Source: Clostridium_AD sp036569345
GTDB taxonomy: Bacteria > Bacillota > Clostridia > Clostridiales > Clostridiaceae
Direction: 5' to 3'
NCBI RefSeq assembly: GCF_036569345.1
Contig: NZ_DATCQT010000142.1
Coordinates: 6,339-70,338 of the forward strand
Length of the DNA stretch: 64,000 bases
Below are positions 53,542 to 63,085 of the stretch, one piece after another. A program made the position numbers and the translations under genes. How positions within the stretch are numbered: the stretch's first letter is position 1; the number at the start of each line of letters is the position of its first letter. The notes under the pieces are model-generated. The model worked only from the letters and a program-made list of their open reading frames with translations, was not told where the DNA came from and searched no databases.

Positions 53542-53718
53542 TATTGAATATTTTATTCACATAATTTCACACGATTGTTTAATACTTTTACCACAAAGTT
53601 TGGCTATAATTAATAAGAAGTCTACCATATGGAGATATTTATATTAAATAAACTTTATTAGTTAATCTGTTTTTTGATATAATTATATAAGATATCGGAG
53701 GGAGATGTTTATAAAGCT

Positions 53719-54384
53719 ATGAGTTATAAAATATATCTTGTAGAGGACGAAGAAAACTTAAATGATATATTAAAATCCTACCTTGAAAAGGAGGGCCTCC
53801 AGGTTACCACCTTTCTAAATGGAGCAGCGGCAAGAAGTAACATAGATAACAAATCTGACTTATGGGTGTTAGATATTATGCTTCCTGACATAGATGGATT
53901 TCAGCTGTTAAAAGAAATAAAGGAAAAGGATAAAGATGTTCCTGTTATATTTATATCCGCAAGAGATCAAGATATCGATAGAATTATTGGTCTTGAAATG
54001 GGAAGTGATGACTATCTTGCAAAACCCTTTATGCCCAGAGAACTTGTTATAAGAGTACAAAAATTGCTAAAAAGGGTTTATAACAGTGATAAGGATAAAG
54101 ATGTCATAATTATTGAAGGATATACTGTTGATATGTCAAAGAGGTTAGTAACATTTAATAGTATAGAAATATCTATGACCTCAGGAGAATTTGATTTGTT
54201 GATACTTTTACTAAGCAAGAAAGGTGGAGCAGTTACGAGAGAGCAGATAATTGGCGATCTATGGGGAGATAATTATTTTGGAAGTGACAGGGTAGTTGAT
54301 GATTTAGTCAGGAGACTTAGAAAAAAAATGCCTGAATTAAAGGTAGAAACCATATATGGACACGGATACAGGCTATCTTGTTAG
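53719..54384 (+). CDS. cssR: CssR-like response regulator
   Basis: This 221-residue OmpR-type regulator is close along its length to B. subtilis CssR (secretion stress): it opens MSYKIYLVEDEENLN, has LWVLDIMLPDIDG with the phospho-accepting Asp near 52, and ends with DRVVDDLVRRLRKKMPELKV and TIYGHGYRL. A GGAGG site lies upstream but farther than usual. It is 12 bp from the kinase gene. In Bacillus it controls HtrA-type proteases; none is in this window. Confidence 0.88.
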   Translation: MSYKIYLVEDEENLNDILKSYLEKEGLQVTTFLNGAAARSNIDNKSDLWVLDIMLPDIDGFQLLKEIKEKDKDVPVIFISARDQDIDRIIGLEMGSDDYLAKPFMPRELVIRVQKLLKRVYNSDKDKDVIIIEGYTVDMSKRLVTFNSIEISMTSGEFDLLILLLSKKGGAVTREQIIGDLWGDNYFGSDRVVDDLVRRLRKKMPELKVETIYGHGYRLSC

Positions 54385-54396
54385 AAAGGACATATT

Positions 54397-55770
54397 ATGA
54401 AAAAATTAAAAAATTGGCCTCTGGCCATGCAAATATGGATTATATTCACTTTAGTAATTGTAATTGTATTTACTTTATTATCAGTCTATTTTTCCTTAAC
54501 TATAAGAACATTCTTCACCAATGAAATTTATAAAACTATTGAAACAGCCCAAGAGACCTTGATTCAAAAGAGTACAGGCAACTATGACCCAGAGCAAGCT
54601 GATAATGCTGATACAGTCAATAATGATATTCGTGCTGTAAAACATGTAAGATTAAATTATAATGACGATGAATTAAATCTTACAAAGATACAAAAATTTA
54701 TACCAAACAATACTGCTGCTAAACTCTTCCTGAATAACTTAAAAAAGCAGGTAAAAAATCAGACTGATACTACTCAAAAATATGTTCAAAGTGCAAGTTC
54801 TGGCAGAATACTATATGTAATCAGAGTAAACAGGATAAATAAAAAAGGAAATTTCGTTGTATCTTATATGTGGGATACTTACAGAAATTCTTTGTATGGG
54901 AGTTTAATAGGTCGATTATTTTCTGTAATGGTTATTGCTTTAATCATATGCCTTATAGCTGCAAAATATATGGCTCAGAAGCTTGTGCTACCTTTAAGAG
55001 AACTACAAAGCAGGGTAAAAAAAATAGGTATGAAACAATGGCATGAAAGTATTAACATAGACAGGAATGATGAAATCGGAGAGCTTTCAAAATCCATTGA
55101 GGAGATGAGAAAGGAACTTGTTAAGCAGGATGAATACGAACAGACAATGCTACAGAAGACTTCTCACGATTTAAAGACACCATTAATGGTAATAAGAAGT
55201 TATGCCCATGCAGTAGAGGACGGGATTTACCCAAAGGGAGACCTAAAAAGCACCATGAAAGTTATAGATTCTGAAGCTGAAAGAATGCAAAAAAGGGTAA
55301 AAGGACTACTTTACTTAACCAAAATCAAGTATATGTCTAAATATAAAAATAAGTTTAAAACAATATGTATTAAGGATTTAGCTGAAGGCATTATTGAAAG
55401 TTTTGTTTGTAATGATAAAAATATTAAATTTGAGATTGATATTAAAAGTATTGATATAACTGGTGATGAAGAACAATGGACTGTAGTTTTTGAAAATATA
55501 ATAGACAATGCATTAAGGTATGCAAAAAGCTTAATTAGGATAAATATTTATGAAGACGATAAACAGCAGTACATTACTATATATAATGATGGAGAAAAAA
55601 TCCCCGAGGATAAGCTTGAGAATATATTTTGGGCTTTTAATAAGGGAAATGGGGGCAACTTTGGTTTGGGTCTAGATATTGTAAAACGAATATTAAGCAT
55701 GTACAATGGTTGTATAAAAGCTCAAAATGAAGATATTGGTGTCTCTTTTATAATGATTATCACAAAATAG
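54397..55770 (+). CDS. cssS: CssS-like sensor histidine kinase
   Basis: This is a 457-residue kinase with two TM helices (about 12-32 and 173-193) and an extracytoplasmic domain of about 140 residues between them, then HAMP (about 195-245) and a kinase core. The H-box is TSHDLKTPLMVIRSYAHAVE (His near 255), matching CssS of B. subtilis, as do GDLKSTMKVID and NKGNGGNFGLGLDIVKRIL. It probably senses misfolded secreted protein or a related envelope signal. Confidence 0.88.
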   Translation: MKKLKNWPLAMQIWIIFTLVIVIVFTLLSVYFSLTIRTFFTNEIYKTIETAQETLIQKSTGNYDPEQADNADTVNNDIRAVKHVRLNYNDDELNLTKIQKFIPNNTAAKLFLNNLKKQVKNQTDTTQKYVQSASSGRILYVIRVNRINKKGNFVVSYMWDTYRNSLYGSLIGRLFSVMVIALIICLIAAKYMAQKLVLPLRELQSRVKKIGMKQWHESINIDRNDEIGELSKSIEEMRKELVKQDEYEQTMLQKTSHDLKTPLMVIRSYAHAVEDGIYPKGDLKSTMKVIDSEAERMQKRVKGLLYLTKIKYMSKYKNKFKTICIKDLAEGIIESFVCNDKNIKFEIDIKSIDITGDEEQWTVVFENIIDNALRYAKSLIRINIYEDDKQQYITIYNDGEKIPEDKLENIFWAFNKGNGGNFGLGLDIVKRILSMYNGCIKAQNEDIGVSFIMIITK

Positions 55771-55791
55771 AGTAGGAGATAAGTTTTTTAC

Positions 55792-57183
55792 TTAAAAACC
55801 CTCTCCCTCCTCTATATTTATGTGATGCCTTAAAAGGTTCCTTCCTCTTGTTTCAGGATGACGTGTGAGAAATAAGATAAACCAACTTGCTAATATTGTA
55901 CCTTTTAAGATACTGCTGAGACTTATGCTCCACCATACACCACTCAGTCCAAGAACCGTTGACAATAAAAGCGCCCCTGGTATTCTCATAGCATTTAATA
56001 CAATGCCTACTATTGAAGGAGGAACTGTCCTTCCGAGACCGTTAAAGGCTCCTGCCGTTGTCATTTCTATACACATGAAAAGCTGCGAAACTCCAAGTAT
56101 TCTCAAATATACTATGCCATCCTTAATTACGTTTTTTTCTGAAATAAAAATAGAGAAAATAGGCCCTGGGAAAAATATTAGAAGGCATGATGTCATTGTC
56201 CCAAAAGCAGCTATAATACCTATGGCTATAAAATACCCTTTATAAATTCTGTCCCACTTTTTAGCTCCAAAATTTTGCCCTACAAAAGCACTTAACGCGG
56301 TTTGAAAACCTCCAGCCGTCATCCATGTTATTGATTCAATTTGTGAGCCAACGCTTTGTACAGCAATTGGCGTTGATCCCCAATGTGATAGTATCCTTGC
56401 TATTATCATTGCTATAAAGGTAAATACTCCACTTTGCACTGCAACAGGCAACCCAAACTTAATAATTTTTCTCATATGCTTCCAATCTGGTACTTGTAGA
56501 AAATTCACCTCAGAAAAATAATCAGTTTTCTTTGTTATTACAAAAATGAATATTATTGTCACAACAAACTGCGCAAAGATTGTTGAAATAGCGGCTCCAG
56601 GGACTCCCATTCTAGGAAATGGTCCAAGACCTAATATCAAAATAGGATCAAGTATTATATTAAGCATAAGCCCCGCTATGTTTATTCTAAAAGGGGTCCT
56701 ACTGTCTCCATGCCCATTGAATATTGCTGTAAGCACAGGTGGTAAAAAGAAAAATATCATCCCCGACGAGACTATAGCAAGAAAATCCGATGCCATACTT
56801 AAAATATCATTGCCCTTAATGTTAAAAAAACCTATAAGCTGTTTTCTAAAGATTATCATTGTAAATCCATACAAAATAGCAAAAAATAAATTCAATTGTA
56901 CTGAATGTCGTATATAGTTTTTTGTCTCTTTTACATCTTTTCTTCCTACTGATTGTGATACTCCAACTGCTGCTCCTATTTGTGGAATTGTAATAAATGC
57001 AAAGGCAAACCAAGTGAAAAAGCTCGCCGTCCCCACTGCAGTAACAGCTCTAGAGCCTAGTGTACCTACCCATATCATATCTGTCATACTGTAAGCTGAT
57101 TGTATCAGTGATGTTCCCATAATAGGTAACGCTAGAATTATAATTTTTTTAAAAATATTTCCTTTAGTTAAATCATTTTTCAT
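55792..57183 (-). CDS. MATE family efflux transporter
   Basis: This 463-residue transporter has 12 helices and typical MATE starts (ALPIMGTSLIQSAYSMTDMIWVG in TM1, here from about 15, with a Met/Asp pair) plus the mirrored second half. It exports drugs or cationic metabolites in exchange for Na+ or H+. The ATG at 57183 has GGGGGA upstream. It lies 54 bp downstream of a TetR gene on the same strand and is probably repressed by it. Confidence 0.92.
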   Translation of the reverse strand: MKNDLTKGNIFKKIIILALPIMGTSLIQSAYSMTDMIWVGTLGSRAVTAVGTASFFTWFAFAFITIPQIGAAVGVSQSVGRKDVKETKNYIRHSVQLNLFFAILYGFTMIIFRKQLIGFFNIKGNDILSMASDFLAIVSSGMIFFFLPPVLTAIFNGHGDSRTPFRINIAGLMLNIILDPILILGLGPFPRMGVPGAAISTIFAQFVVTIIFIFVITKKTDYFSEVNFLQVPDWKHMRKIIKFGLPVAVQSGVFTFIAMIIARILSHWGSTPIAVQSVGSQIESITWMTAGGFQTALSAFVGQNFGAKKWDRIYKGYFIAIGIIAAFGTMTSCLLIFFPGPIFSIFISEKNVIKDGIVYLRILGVSQLFMCIEMTTAGAFNGLGRTVPPSIVGIVLNAMRIPGALLLSTVLGLSGVWWSISLSSILKGTILASWFILFLTRHPETRGRNLLRHHINIEEGEGF

Positions 57184-57236
57184 TATGAAGTCCCCCAACT
57201 TTTACATTCATTTGATTTATTACCTTCTAGCATATA

Positions 57237-57860
57237 TTACTTCTCAAATAATTTAAAGGTAAATTCCCTAGAGTCTGAACGCAGTACTCTGTTGAAGAGT
57301 TCTTCAATTGAAGAAAGTTTTTCCTTCGCATAGTTTAAGTCGTTGAATCTAGGAATATGAATATGCATAAAGGACCTAACTCCCATTAATAATATCTCTG
57401 TAATTTCAACTGGATGAATAATATCAAAAATTTCTTCTTTTATACCTTCCTCAATTATTTCGACAAGAATAGGATGAAATTTTTCATAGAATTTTTTATC
57501 AAACATTTGATGCATCTTTGCATTTTCATTATCCTCAATGCGAGTTATGAACTGGTCTGATGAATTGCTTGGAATTAAAAGCTTTCTTAATAAAAACTGC
57601 ATTTTGTTCCCCGCTCCAGTTAAAGAATTTAAGTCTTTTTTTATTCCCCCAGAATATTTTTCTACACTTTCCTCAAGTATTTCACAAAGAACCTCTTCCT
57701 TGGATTTAAAGTAATGATAGAAGGTCCCTTTTGCAATATCCAGTTCCACAACAATCGAGTTCACTGATGTCTTATCATATCCTTTATTTAAGAAGAGCTC
57801 TGACGCTTTATTCATTATTTCTCTTCTTCTTTCAACCGGGTCCTTAACAATTCTGCCCAT
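57237..57860 (-). CDS. TetR-family repressor
   Basis: This 207-residue regulator has a TetR helix-turn-helix (TSVNSIVVELDIAKGTFYHYFKSKEEVL, residues about 31-58, quoted as positions with key TFYHYF) and a helical ligand-binding domain. It is part of the Fe-S protein / TetR / MATE operon, whose upstream region carries the palindrome at 58706-58724. Local repression in response to a MATE substrate is likely. Confidence 0.88.
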   Translation of the reverse strand: MGRIVKDPVERRREIMNKASELFLNKGYDKTSVNSIVVELDIAKGTFYHYFKSKEEVLCEILEESVEKYSGGIKKDLNSLTGAGNKMQFLLRKLLIPSNSSDQFITRIEDNENAKMHQMFDKKFYEKFHPILVEIIEEGIKEEIFDIIHPVEITEILLMGVRSFMHIHIPRFNDLNYAKEKLSSIEELFNRVLRSDSREFTFKLFEK

Positions 57861-57877
57861 TTTTATCTCCTCCTATG

Positions 57878-58648
57878 TTAAAGGGTTTCGTCCCTTGCGA
57901 CCTCTTTAGATCCTTGGCAAGTTTCTTTTCTTGCATATTCCCTTTTAACAGCTTCAACTTTGCAGGAATTAGCGCATTCACCACAAAGTATACATTCTGT
58001 ATTATCCATCTTTTCATTTTTAACCATCATCATTACATTAAGGCTCATAGGACATGCCTTATTACATTGTTTGCATGAAATGCATTTTGACTTATCGCTT
58101 ATTAATCTAAGTGAAGGAATATTTATTTTGTTCTTAATCTTAGTACCCGCAATATTTAATATTGACATTGGGCAAAAGTAGTGGCAAGATCCCCTTTTAC
58201 CAAGGATAAATGGTAATATTAAAAGCCCTGTTACTATTACATAGTATCCTATAAGTTTTATTACACTATCAACTGAAACAAATGTTTCTGTCAGATAAAA
58301 GAAGTCTACTTTGCCGAACCCCTTAAATGTTATAAGTAATCCTATAATTGTAGTTACCCACGCCAATCCAATTACAAGTTTAACTTTTCTTAGCCATTTT
58401 ACTTCTTTAAGTGGTTTTTGTAAAACAATATCAGCAAGCATTTGAAGTCCACCATATGGACAGACATAGGCACAAAAGGCTCTTCCAAATAATAATGATG
58501 TTATAAACATAAAAGTCCAGATAAAAAATGCTCCAGCAGCAATTCTATTTACTATCCCATCGATAATTAAATATGGCGAAAAATAGTTAAATGTTATCGG
58601 TAGTAGCAAAAGCATTAAAAACAAAGATACTTTTCTTATTCTTTTCAA
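57878..58648 (-). CDS. Membrane 4Fe-4S protein (NapH/YccM-like)
   Basis: This 256-residue protein has five hydrophobic segments and two kinds of Cys motif: CAYVCPYGG and CHYFCP at the membrane, then two ferredoxin clusters CISCKQCNKACP (near 193) and CILCGECANSCK (near 222). Such proteins pass electrons from the quinone pool or ferredoxin to a partner. The start is a TTG at 58648 with GGGGGAG 7 nt upstream. First gene of the TetR-controlled operon. The redox partner is unknown. Confidence 0.85.
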   Translation of the reverse strand: MKRIRKVSLFLMLLLLPITFNYFSPYLIIDGIVNRIAAGAFFIWTFMFITSLLFGRAFCAYVCPYGGLQMLADIVLQKPLKEVKWLRKVKLVIGLAWVTTIIGLLITFKGFGKVDFFYLTETFVSVDSVIKLIGYYVIVTGLLILPFILGKRGSCHYFCPMSILNIAGTKIKNKINIPSLRLISDKSKCISCKQCNKACPMSLNVMMMVKNEKMDNTECILCGECANSCKVEAVKREYARKETCQGSKEVARDETL

Positions 58649-58705
58649 GATTATTCTCCCCCTCATAAAATTTTACTTTTATTTTCATAAATTAATTATA
58701 CATCA

Positions 58706-58724
58706 TTGACCGACCGGCGGTCAA
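58706..58724. promoter_or_regulatory. TetR-type operator
   Basis: TTGACCGACCGGCGGTCAA has 7-bp arms TTGACCG/CGGTCAA around a CCGG core. It is GC-rich in an AT-rich setting, overlaps a -35-like TTGACC, and lies about 60 bp upstream of the Fe-S gene. It probably binds the TetR protein of the operon. Confidence 0.75.
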
Positions 58725-58762
58725 TATAATTATTATTTAAAATTGTTAAATAATACAATTCG

Positions 58763-58800
58763 AAAAAACCCAGTATAATTGAAAATTATACTGGGTTTTT
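58763..58800 (-). terminator. Terminator of marR
   Basis: AAAAACCCAGTATAATT and AATTATACTGGGTTTTT form a perfect stem. The same stem occurs at 35387-35424. Confidence 0.8.
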
Positions 58801-58803
58801 AAC

Positions 58804-59226
58804 TTAGAAGTTATTATAAATTTTTTCTAATATATTTTTAAAAACTTCCTTCTCATTATCACTTATACCTTTATATTCAATATCATAAAGTTTCTGTGAA
58901 ATTGCTTTAAAACTGGGCTCTAACTCCTTTCCTTTTTCAGTTAGAAAGATAATTGTTGACCTGTTATCATTAACATCTTTCCTCGATGATACATACCCTA
59001 ATCTAGTTAACTTGTTTACTAAAGTTGTAACAGTAGATCTATCCCTATGAATACTATTTGCAATATCAGTCATAGTACATTCACCATACTTAAATAAAGT
59101 TGCTAAAATATCTCCATGAGATGGTGCTATGTCTTTAAACCCTATCTGTTCTAACTCTTTTAAAATAAACTCATTTGCTCTTTCTCGTATTCTTCCTATT
59201 AGGTAAATCGTTTTATCTGTTTTCAT
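58804..59226 (-). CDS. MarR-family transcriptional regulator
   Basis: This 140-residue MarR regulator has the winged helix from about 45-100 with TMTDIANSIHRDRSTVTTLV and the DxRS wing (NDNRSTIIFLTEKG). No Shine-Dalgarno site precedes the ATG, but a consensus promoter lies about 10 bp upstream, so the mRNA may be nearly leaderless. That promoter lies inside the end of the chemoreceptor gene. The target genes are unknown; a remnant of its 5' end lies at 61074-61149. Confidence 0.88.
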   Translation of the reverse strand: MKTDKTIYLIGRIRERANEFILKELEQIGFKDIAPSHGDILATLFKYGECTMTDIANSIHRDRSTVTTLVNKLTRLGYVSSRKDVNDNRSTIIFLTEKGKELEPSFKAISQKLYDIEYKGISDNEKEVFKNILEKIYNNF

Positions 59227-59229
59227 ATT

Positions 59230-60990
59230 TTAATTATATTTGGATATCAAAGTATTGTCAATTTTAAATTTATCTATGCTTTCATTCATGGAGATTGAAG
59301 TCTTGTTTAATTGTTCTGAAAGATTAGATAGCTCAAATATCGAGACAGATTGTTCCTGGGTTAAAGCTGATACTTCCTCTGCTGAAGCAGCCATCTCTTC
59401 AGAAGTTGAAGCAATTGACTTTACATTGATTAAAATATTATCTTTCATCGCCATTGTTTGATCAAGGGTACTCGCCACTTCATTTATTTGAGGAATTACA
59501 ACGTTAATTTGTTCTACAATCCTATTAAATACTGTTACGGTACCTTGAATCGTCGAAGATTGTATTTCTACCTTTGTTATCGCCTCTGTGGTGGTATCTG
59601 CAACAATGCTTGTACTATCTGAAATATCATTAATAAGCTCTGAGATACTATGTGACGCTTGAAGGGTTTGATCTGCAAGTTTTCTTACTTCATTTGCAAC
59701 AACAATAAATCCACCTCCTGCATCTCCTGCTCTAGCAGCTTCAATCGAGGCATTAAGTGAAAGTAAATTTGTCTGTTTTGCTACACTGTTAATTGTTTCT
59801 GTTATTAAGTGTATTTGCCCCACTGAACTTGAAAGATTCTCTATTTTGTTTTTAACAGATTCAAAGCAACTCTGGACCTCTTTCATAGTTAAAAGAAGTT
59901 CGTTTATTTTAATATTTCCCTTATCAGCCACATCTTTTATCTGGATGCTGTTTCCTTCTATTCCCTGGATTCTTAAATTTATATTATCCAAGTTTTTAGA
60001 AAATATATTTACTGTGTTTACTGTATCCGATAAACTGCTAGCTTGCTCCGTAGTGCTTCCTGCTACCTCATCCATTGATAAAGAGATTTCATCACTTGCT
60101 CCAGTTATATTATTTGTAGAATGGGTGACCTCATGTGAATATTTATCAATTGTATTAGCTGTTGATTTTATATCTGCAATCATATTTTTCAAAACAAAAT
60201 TTGTCTTATTAAGATCATTTGCCAATGTAAGAAGTTCATCTTTAGATTTTACTGAAACAGACTTTGTAAAATCACCTTCTGCCATGCTATGCAGATGACT
60301 TCTAATACTTTTCAAAGGATTTGTTATATTCTTTGAAATTATTACAGCAATTACTATTGAAAGCGCAAGGAGGACACAACCAATCGCAAGTATTTTTATA
60401 AGTTCCGTCCTCTGACGGATAATCATCATTTCAGTATTCATGCTGACAACTACATATCCTGGTACATCTATCTTAGCAGTTGCAGAGGTCACACCGTCAA
60501 CCCCCTTAACCATTGTTATATTGTACAATGGTACCATGGATATATATTCTTTTTTACCATTAAGTTCAATTGTGAAACTCACATTTTTATTTGTTTTAAT
60601 TGCAGCTTCTGTCTCTGGAGTCTTAAGCTGTGTACCAATTTTGCTTTTATCAGTATTAGTTATGTAATTCAGGTTTTTATCCAACACTCCTAAATATCCC
60701 GCTGTACTATATTGCGTACTTAGTAAACTAGTTATCTTGCTTTGTAGTTTTTCTGTCTGTTTTATTCCTATTGGAGAAATTATTTTCTCGATGTGTTCCG
60801 CATAAGCATAACTTTTATCAAGTGCCTCTTCCTTTAGTCGTCCATATGAACTATATATTTGGAACGCTAAAAAGGATGTTATGTTTATTAATGTCAAAAG
60901 CATAAAACCAGCTATCATCTTTTTCTTAACTGAATCCAGTTTAAATGTCTTTTGTATGTTTGGATTAAGATTTCCCCTTGTCTTTAACAT
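59230..60990 (-). CDS. Methyl-accepting chemotaxis protein
   Basis: This is a 586-residue transducer: TM1 (about 26-46), a periplasmic-side sensor domain of the Cache type (about 50-195), TM2 (about 200-218), HAMP (about 218-270) and the signalling domain (about 300-560) with the hairpin tip (LSLNASIEAARAGDAGGGF near 410). It feeds the CheA pathway; no che or fla genes are in the window. Its last codons (DNTLISKYN) overlap the marR promoter. Start: ATG after AGGAGG. Confidence 0.92.
   Translation of the reverse strand: MLKTRGNLNPNIQKTFKLDSVKKKMIAGFMLLTLINITSFLAFQIYSSYGRLKEEALDKSYAYAEHIEKIISPIGIKQTEKLQSKITSLLSTQYSTAGYLGVLDKNLNYITNTDKSKIGTQLKTPETEAAIKTNKNVSFTIELNGKKEYISMVPLYNITMVKGVDGVTSATAKIDVPGYVVVSMNTEMMIIRQRTELIKILAIGCVLLALSIVIAVIISKNITNPLKSIRSHLHSMAEGDFTKSVSVKSKDELLTLANDLNKTNFVLKNMIADIKSTANTIDKYSHEVTHSTNNITGASDEISLSMDEVAGSTTEQASSLSDTVNTVNIFSKNLDNINLRIQGIEGNSIQIKDVADKGNIKINELLLTMKEVQSCFESVKNKIENLSSSVGQIHLITETINSVAKQTNLLSLNASIEAARAGDAGGGFIVVANEVRKLADQTLQASHSISELINDISDSTSIVADTTTEAITKVEIQSSTIQGTVTVFNRIVEQINVVIPQINEVASTLDQTMAMKDNILINVKSIASTSEEMAASAEEVSALTQEQSVSIFELSNLSEQLNKTSISMNESIDKFKIDNTLISKYN
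59233..59261 (-). promoter_or_regulatory. marR promoter inside the chemoreceptor 3' end
   Basis: TTGACA (59261-59256) and TATAAT (59238-59233) on the minus strand, with a 17-bp spacer, lie within the last ten codons of the chemoreceptor gene. The predicted transcript start is close to the marR ATG. Confidence 0.8.
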
Positions 60991-61073
60991 TTCATCCTCC
61001 TGATTTGTACTCTAAGTGTTATTTTGTGTACAAACTTTATGTCTTCTAATTAATTCTAAAATGGTAATTACTC

Positions 61074-61149
61074 AAATTCTACCTATTATGTAAATTGTTT
61101 TATCTATTTTCATATTTCATATTATACTTTGATGTCAAATCATTGTCAA
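61074..61149 (-). pseudogene. Duplicated marR promoter and first codons
   Basis: TTGACA (61149-61144), 17 bp, TATAAT (61126-61121) and then ATG at 61113 opening MKIDKTIYIIGRI and a stop. This copies the marR start (MKTDKTIYLIGRI) and its promoter at 59192-59262. The promoter now probably drives the chemoreceptor gene, 120 bp further on. Confidence 0.8.
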
Positions 61150-61284
61150 CAGTTAACAATTTCTAATTAAAAAACTATTAAGAACGAATGTACAAATTAA
61201 GAATATACATATTCCATGAGGATAAATCACTTAGATAATGTGGAATATAAGGGAATGTTAAAAACAATTATGGGGGAGGTAATA

Positions 61285-61464
61285 ATGACGAAAATAATAG
61301 CATCTTATATTTTAGGTTTCTTTGGAGCAGGCGTCATTATTGTAAGTACATTTGCATTTGTAGTTGTGGTTAAGAGTATTCAGATAATGAAGGCAGAGGA
61401 AAAAGAAAAAAACGAAAAATTATTAAGGATAGAAAGGTTAAAAAAATTAGGTTTTAAAAAATAA
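61285..61464 (+). CDS. Small single-pass membrane protein
   Basis: This is a 59-residue protein with one hydrophobic segment (about 5-27) and a charged, basic coiled tail (KAEEKEKNEKLLRIERLKK). Start: the ATG at 61285 with GGGGGAGG upstream. Longer starts (61216) have no ribosome site. No family recognised; the terminator at 61471 supports it being a real gene. Confidence 0.65.
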   Translation: MTKIIASYILGFFGAGVIIVSTFAFVVVVKSIQIMKAEEKEKNEKLLRIERLKKLGFKK

Positions 61465-61470
61465 ATATTA

Positions 61471-61510
61471 AAAAACCACATTCCTATACTCAATAGGAAT
61501 GTGGTTTTTA
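61471..61510. terminator. Bidirectional terminator
   Basis: AAAAACCACATTCCTAT and ATAGGAATGTGGTTTTT pair almost perfectly, between convergent genes. Confidence 0.85.
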
Positions 61511-61527
61511 AATAATTCTATTATTAA

Positions 61528-62349
61528 TTATAATGAAATAACACCAAATTGAATTAAACCTAGCAATGCTACTCCAACAATTATTCTATAAATAGCAAAA
61601 ACTTTCATAGGTTTTTTCTTTAAATAAGAAACAAATTTTTCAACCACGATTAATGCAACTAAAAACGCCACTACAAATCCGATAACCAAAGTAATAATCT
61701 CACCCATGTTATAATTCATTCCACTTTTATATAAAGTTAGTGCTGTAGCTCCAACCATAGTTGGTATTGCTAAAAAGAATGAAAACTCGGTTGCGGCAAC
61801 TGTTGAAACGCCACAAATCCAACCTCCCATTATAGTCGATGCCGATCTAGACATACCTGGCCATAGTGCAAAACATTGAAAACAACCTATTTTAAGAGAT
61901 TGTTTAATACTTATTTGCTCAATATTTTTTGTTGTATACTTATCTCTAAATTTATTTTCTATGATAATCATTAGAATTCCACCAACTACTAAAGCCAAAG
62001 CTACAGTAAATGGGTTGAAAAGATATTTATCTATTTTATCATTAAAAAGAAATCCTAATACTGCTGCTGGTAAAAATGCAACTATAATATTAGTCCAAAA
62101 TTTAAGCCCTGATGGTTTTGCCTTAAAAAAATCCACGACTGAATTCCATATTTTATCCCAATATAAAACTATAATTGCAAGAATAGCTCCTAATTGAATG
62201 ACTACCTCAAAACTAGTTGCAAATGCACCTTTAAAATTTATAACATTTCCAACAATTATCATATGTCCTGTTGAAGAAATAGGAATAAATTCTGTTATCC
62301 CTTCTACTATAGCTATTATTATAGCTTTTAACACCAATATAATGTTCAT
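61528..62349 (-). CDS. uppP: Undecaprenyl-diphosphatase (BacA/UppP)
   Basis: This 273-residue membrane enzyme dephosphorylates undecaprenyl pyrophosphate, recycling the carrier for wall synthesis. Both active-site motifs are present: EGITEFIPISSTGH (17-30) and PGMSRSAST (near 165-173). It confers bacitracin tolerance when abundant. It lies next to a PAP2 phosphatase and DedA, all on the same strand with about 50-110 bp gaps. Confidence 0.95.
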   Translation of the reverse strand: MNIILVLKAIIIAIVEGITEFIPISSTGHMIIVGNVINFKGAFATSFEVVIQLGAILAIIVLYWDKIWNSVVDFFKAKPSGLKFWTNIIVAFLPAAVLGFLFNDKIDKYLFNPFTVALALVVGGILMIIIENKFRDKYTTKNIEQISIKQSLKIGCFQCFALWPGMSRSASTIMGGWICGVSTVAATEFSFFLAIPTMVGATALTLYKSGMNYNMGEIITLVIGFVVAFLVALIVVEKFVSYLKKKPMKVFAIYRIIVGVALLGLIQFGVISL

Positions 62350-62401
62350 GTAACTACACCTCTACTTTAATTTATTATATAATGAATTTGATTGATCCAA
62401 A

Positions 62402-62980
62402 CTATATCAACTGGTAACTTAAAAAAGTAACGAACCTTTGAATGTATCCTTCTTGTAACATAATAAAGAGTATTTTCGAACATAACATTCCAATTATAAA
62501 TCCTGCTAGAACATCCGTTGGATAATGAACATATAAGTATAATCTTGATAAAGCTATAAAAAATGCTATTGCCATAAATACCAATCTATATTGTGAAAAA
62601 TACAAAGACAGCATTTCTGCAGCAGCAAAGGATGATAAGGTATGCCCTGAAGGAAAAGAATAAGAGTTTGGCTTTAAACTAAACAGACTAATATTCTCCT
62701 GCTTATTGCATGGCCGAACCCGTCTTACTATGTGTTTTATTATTCCTTCCCCAACAATCGTGCTTATAAATAATGTTAAAAGTACTGAATATCCAATTAA
62801 TCTATATGGTTTATCTAATATTAAACCAATAGCTAGTACAATCCAAATAATCCCTAAATTTGCCGTCAATGTTACTATAGGCATTATAATATCTAAATAC
62901 CTATTATGTACATACTTTTCAATAACAAATAGAATATAATTATCAAGTTTATCTATTCTCTCTCCAATATTAAAGTACAC
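62402..62980 (-). CDS. PAP2-family membrane phosphatase
   Basis: This 192-residue protein has about six hydrophobic segments and all three PAP2 motifs: KHIVRRVRPC (near 82-91), SFPSGH (near 108-113) and SRLYLYVHYPTDVLAG (near 144-159). It probably removes a phosphate from undecaprenyl pyrophosphate, phosphatidic acid or a similar lipid. The start is a GTG at 62980 with GAGGTGG upstream. Confidence 0.9.
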   Translation of the reverse strand: MYFNIGERIDKLDNYILFVIEKYVHNRYLDIIMPIVTLTANLGIIWIVLAIGLILDKPYRLIGYSVLLTLFISTIVGEGIIKHIVRRVRPCNKQENISLFSLKPNSYSFPSGHTLSSFAAAEMLSLYFSQYRLVFMAIAFFIALSRLYLYVHYPTDVLAGFIIGMLCSKILFIMLQEGYIQRFVTFLSYQLI

Positions 62981-63085
62981 CTTTCCACCTCTCTCTCTTA
63001 TATACTAGCCTTGGTATTATAGTTTAGCAAGTTATTATTTAACTGCATAAAAATGCATGCTTTATCTTCTGATGGCCTTATTAAG

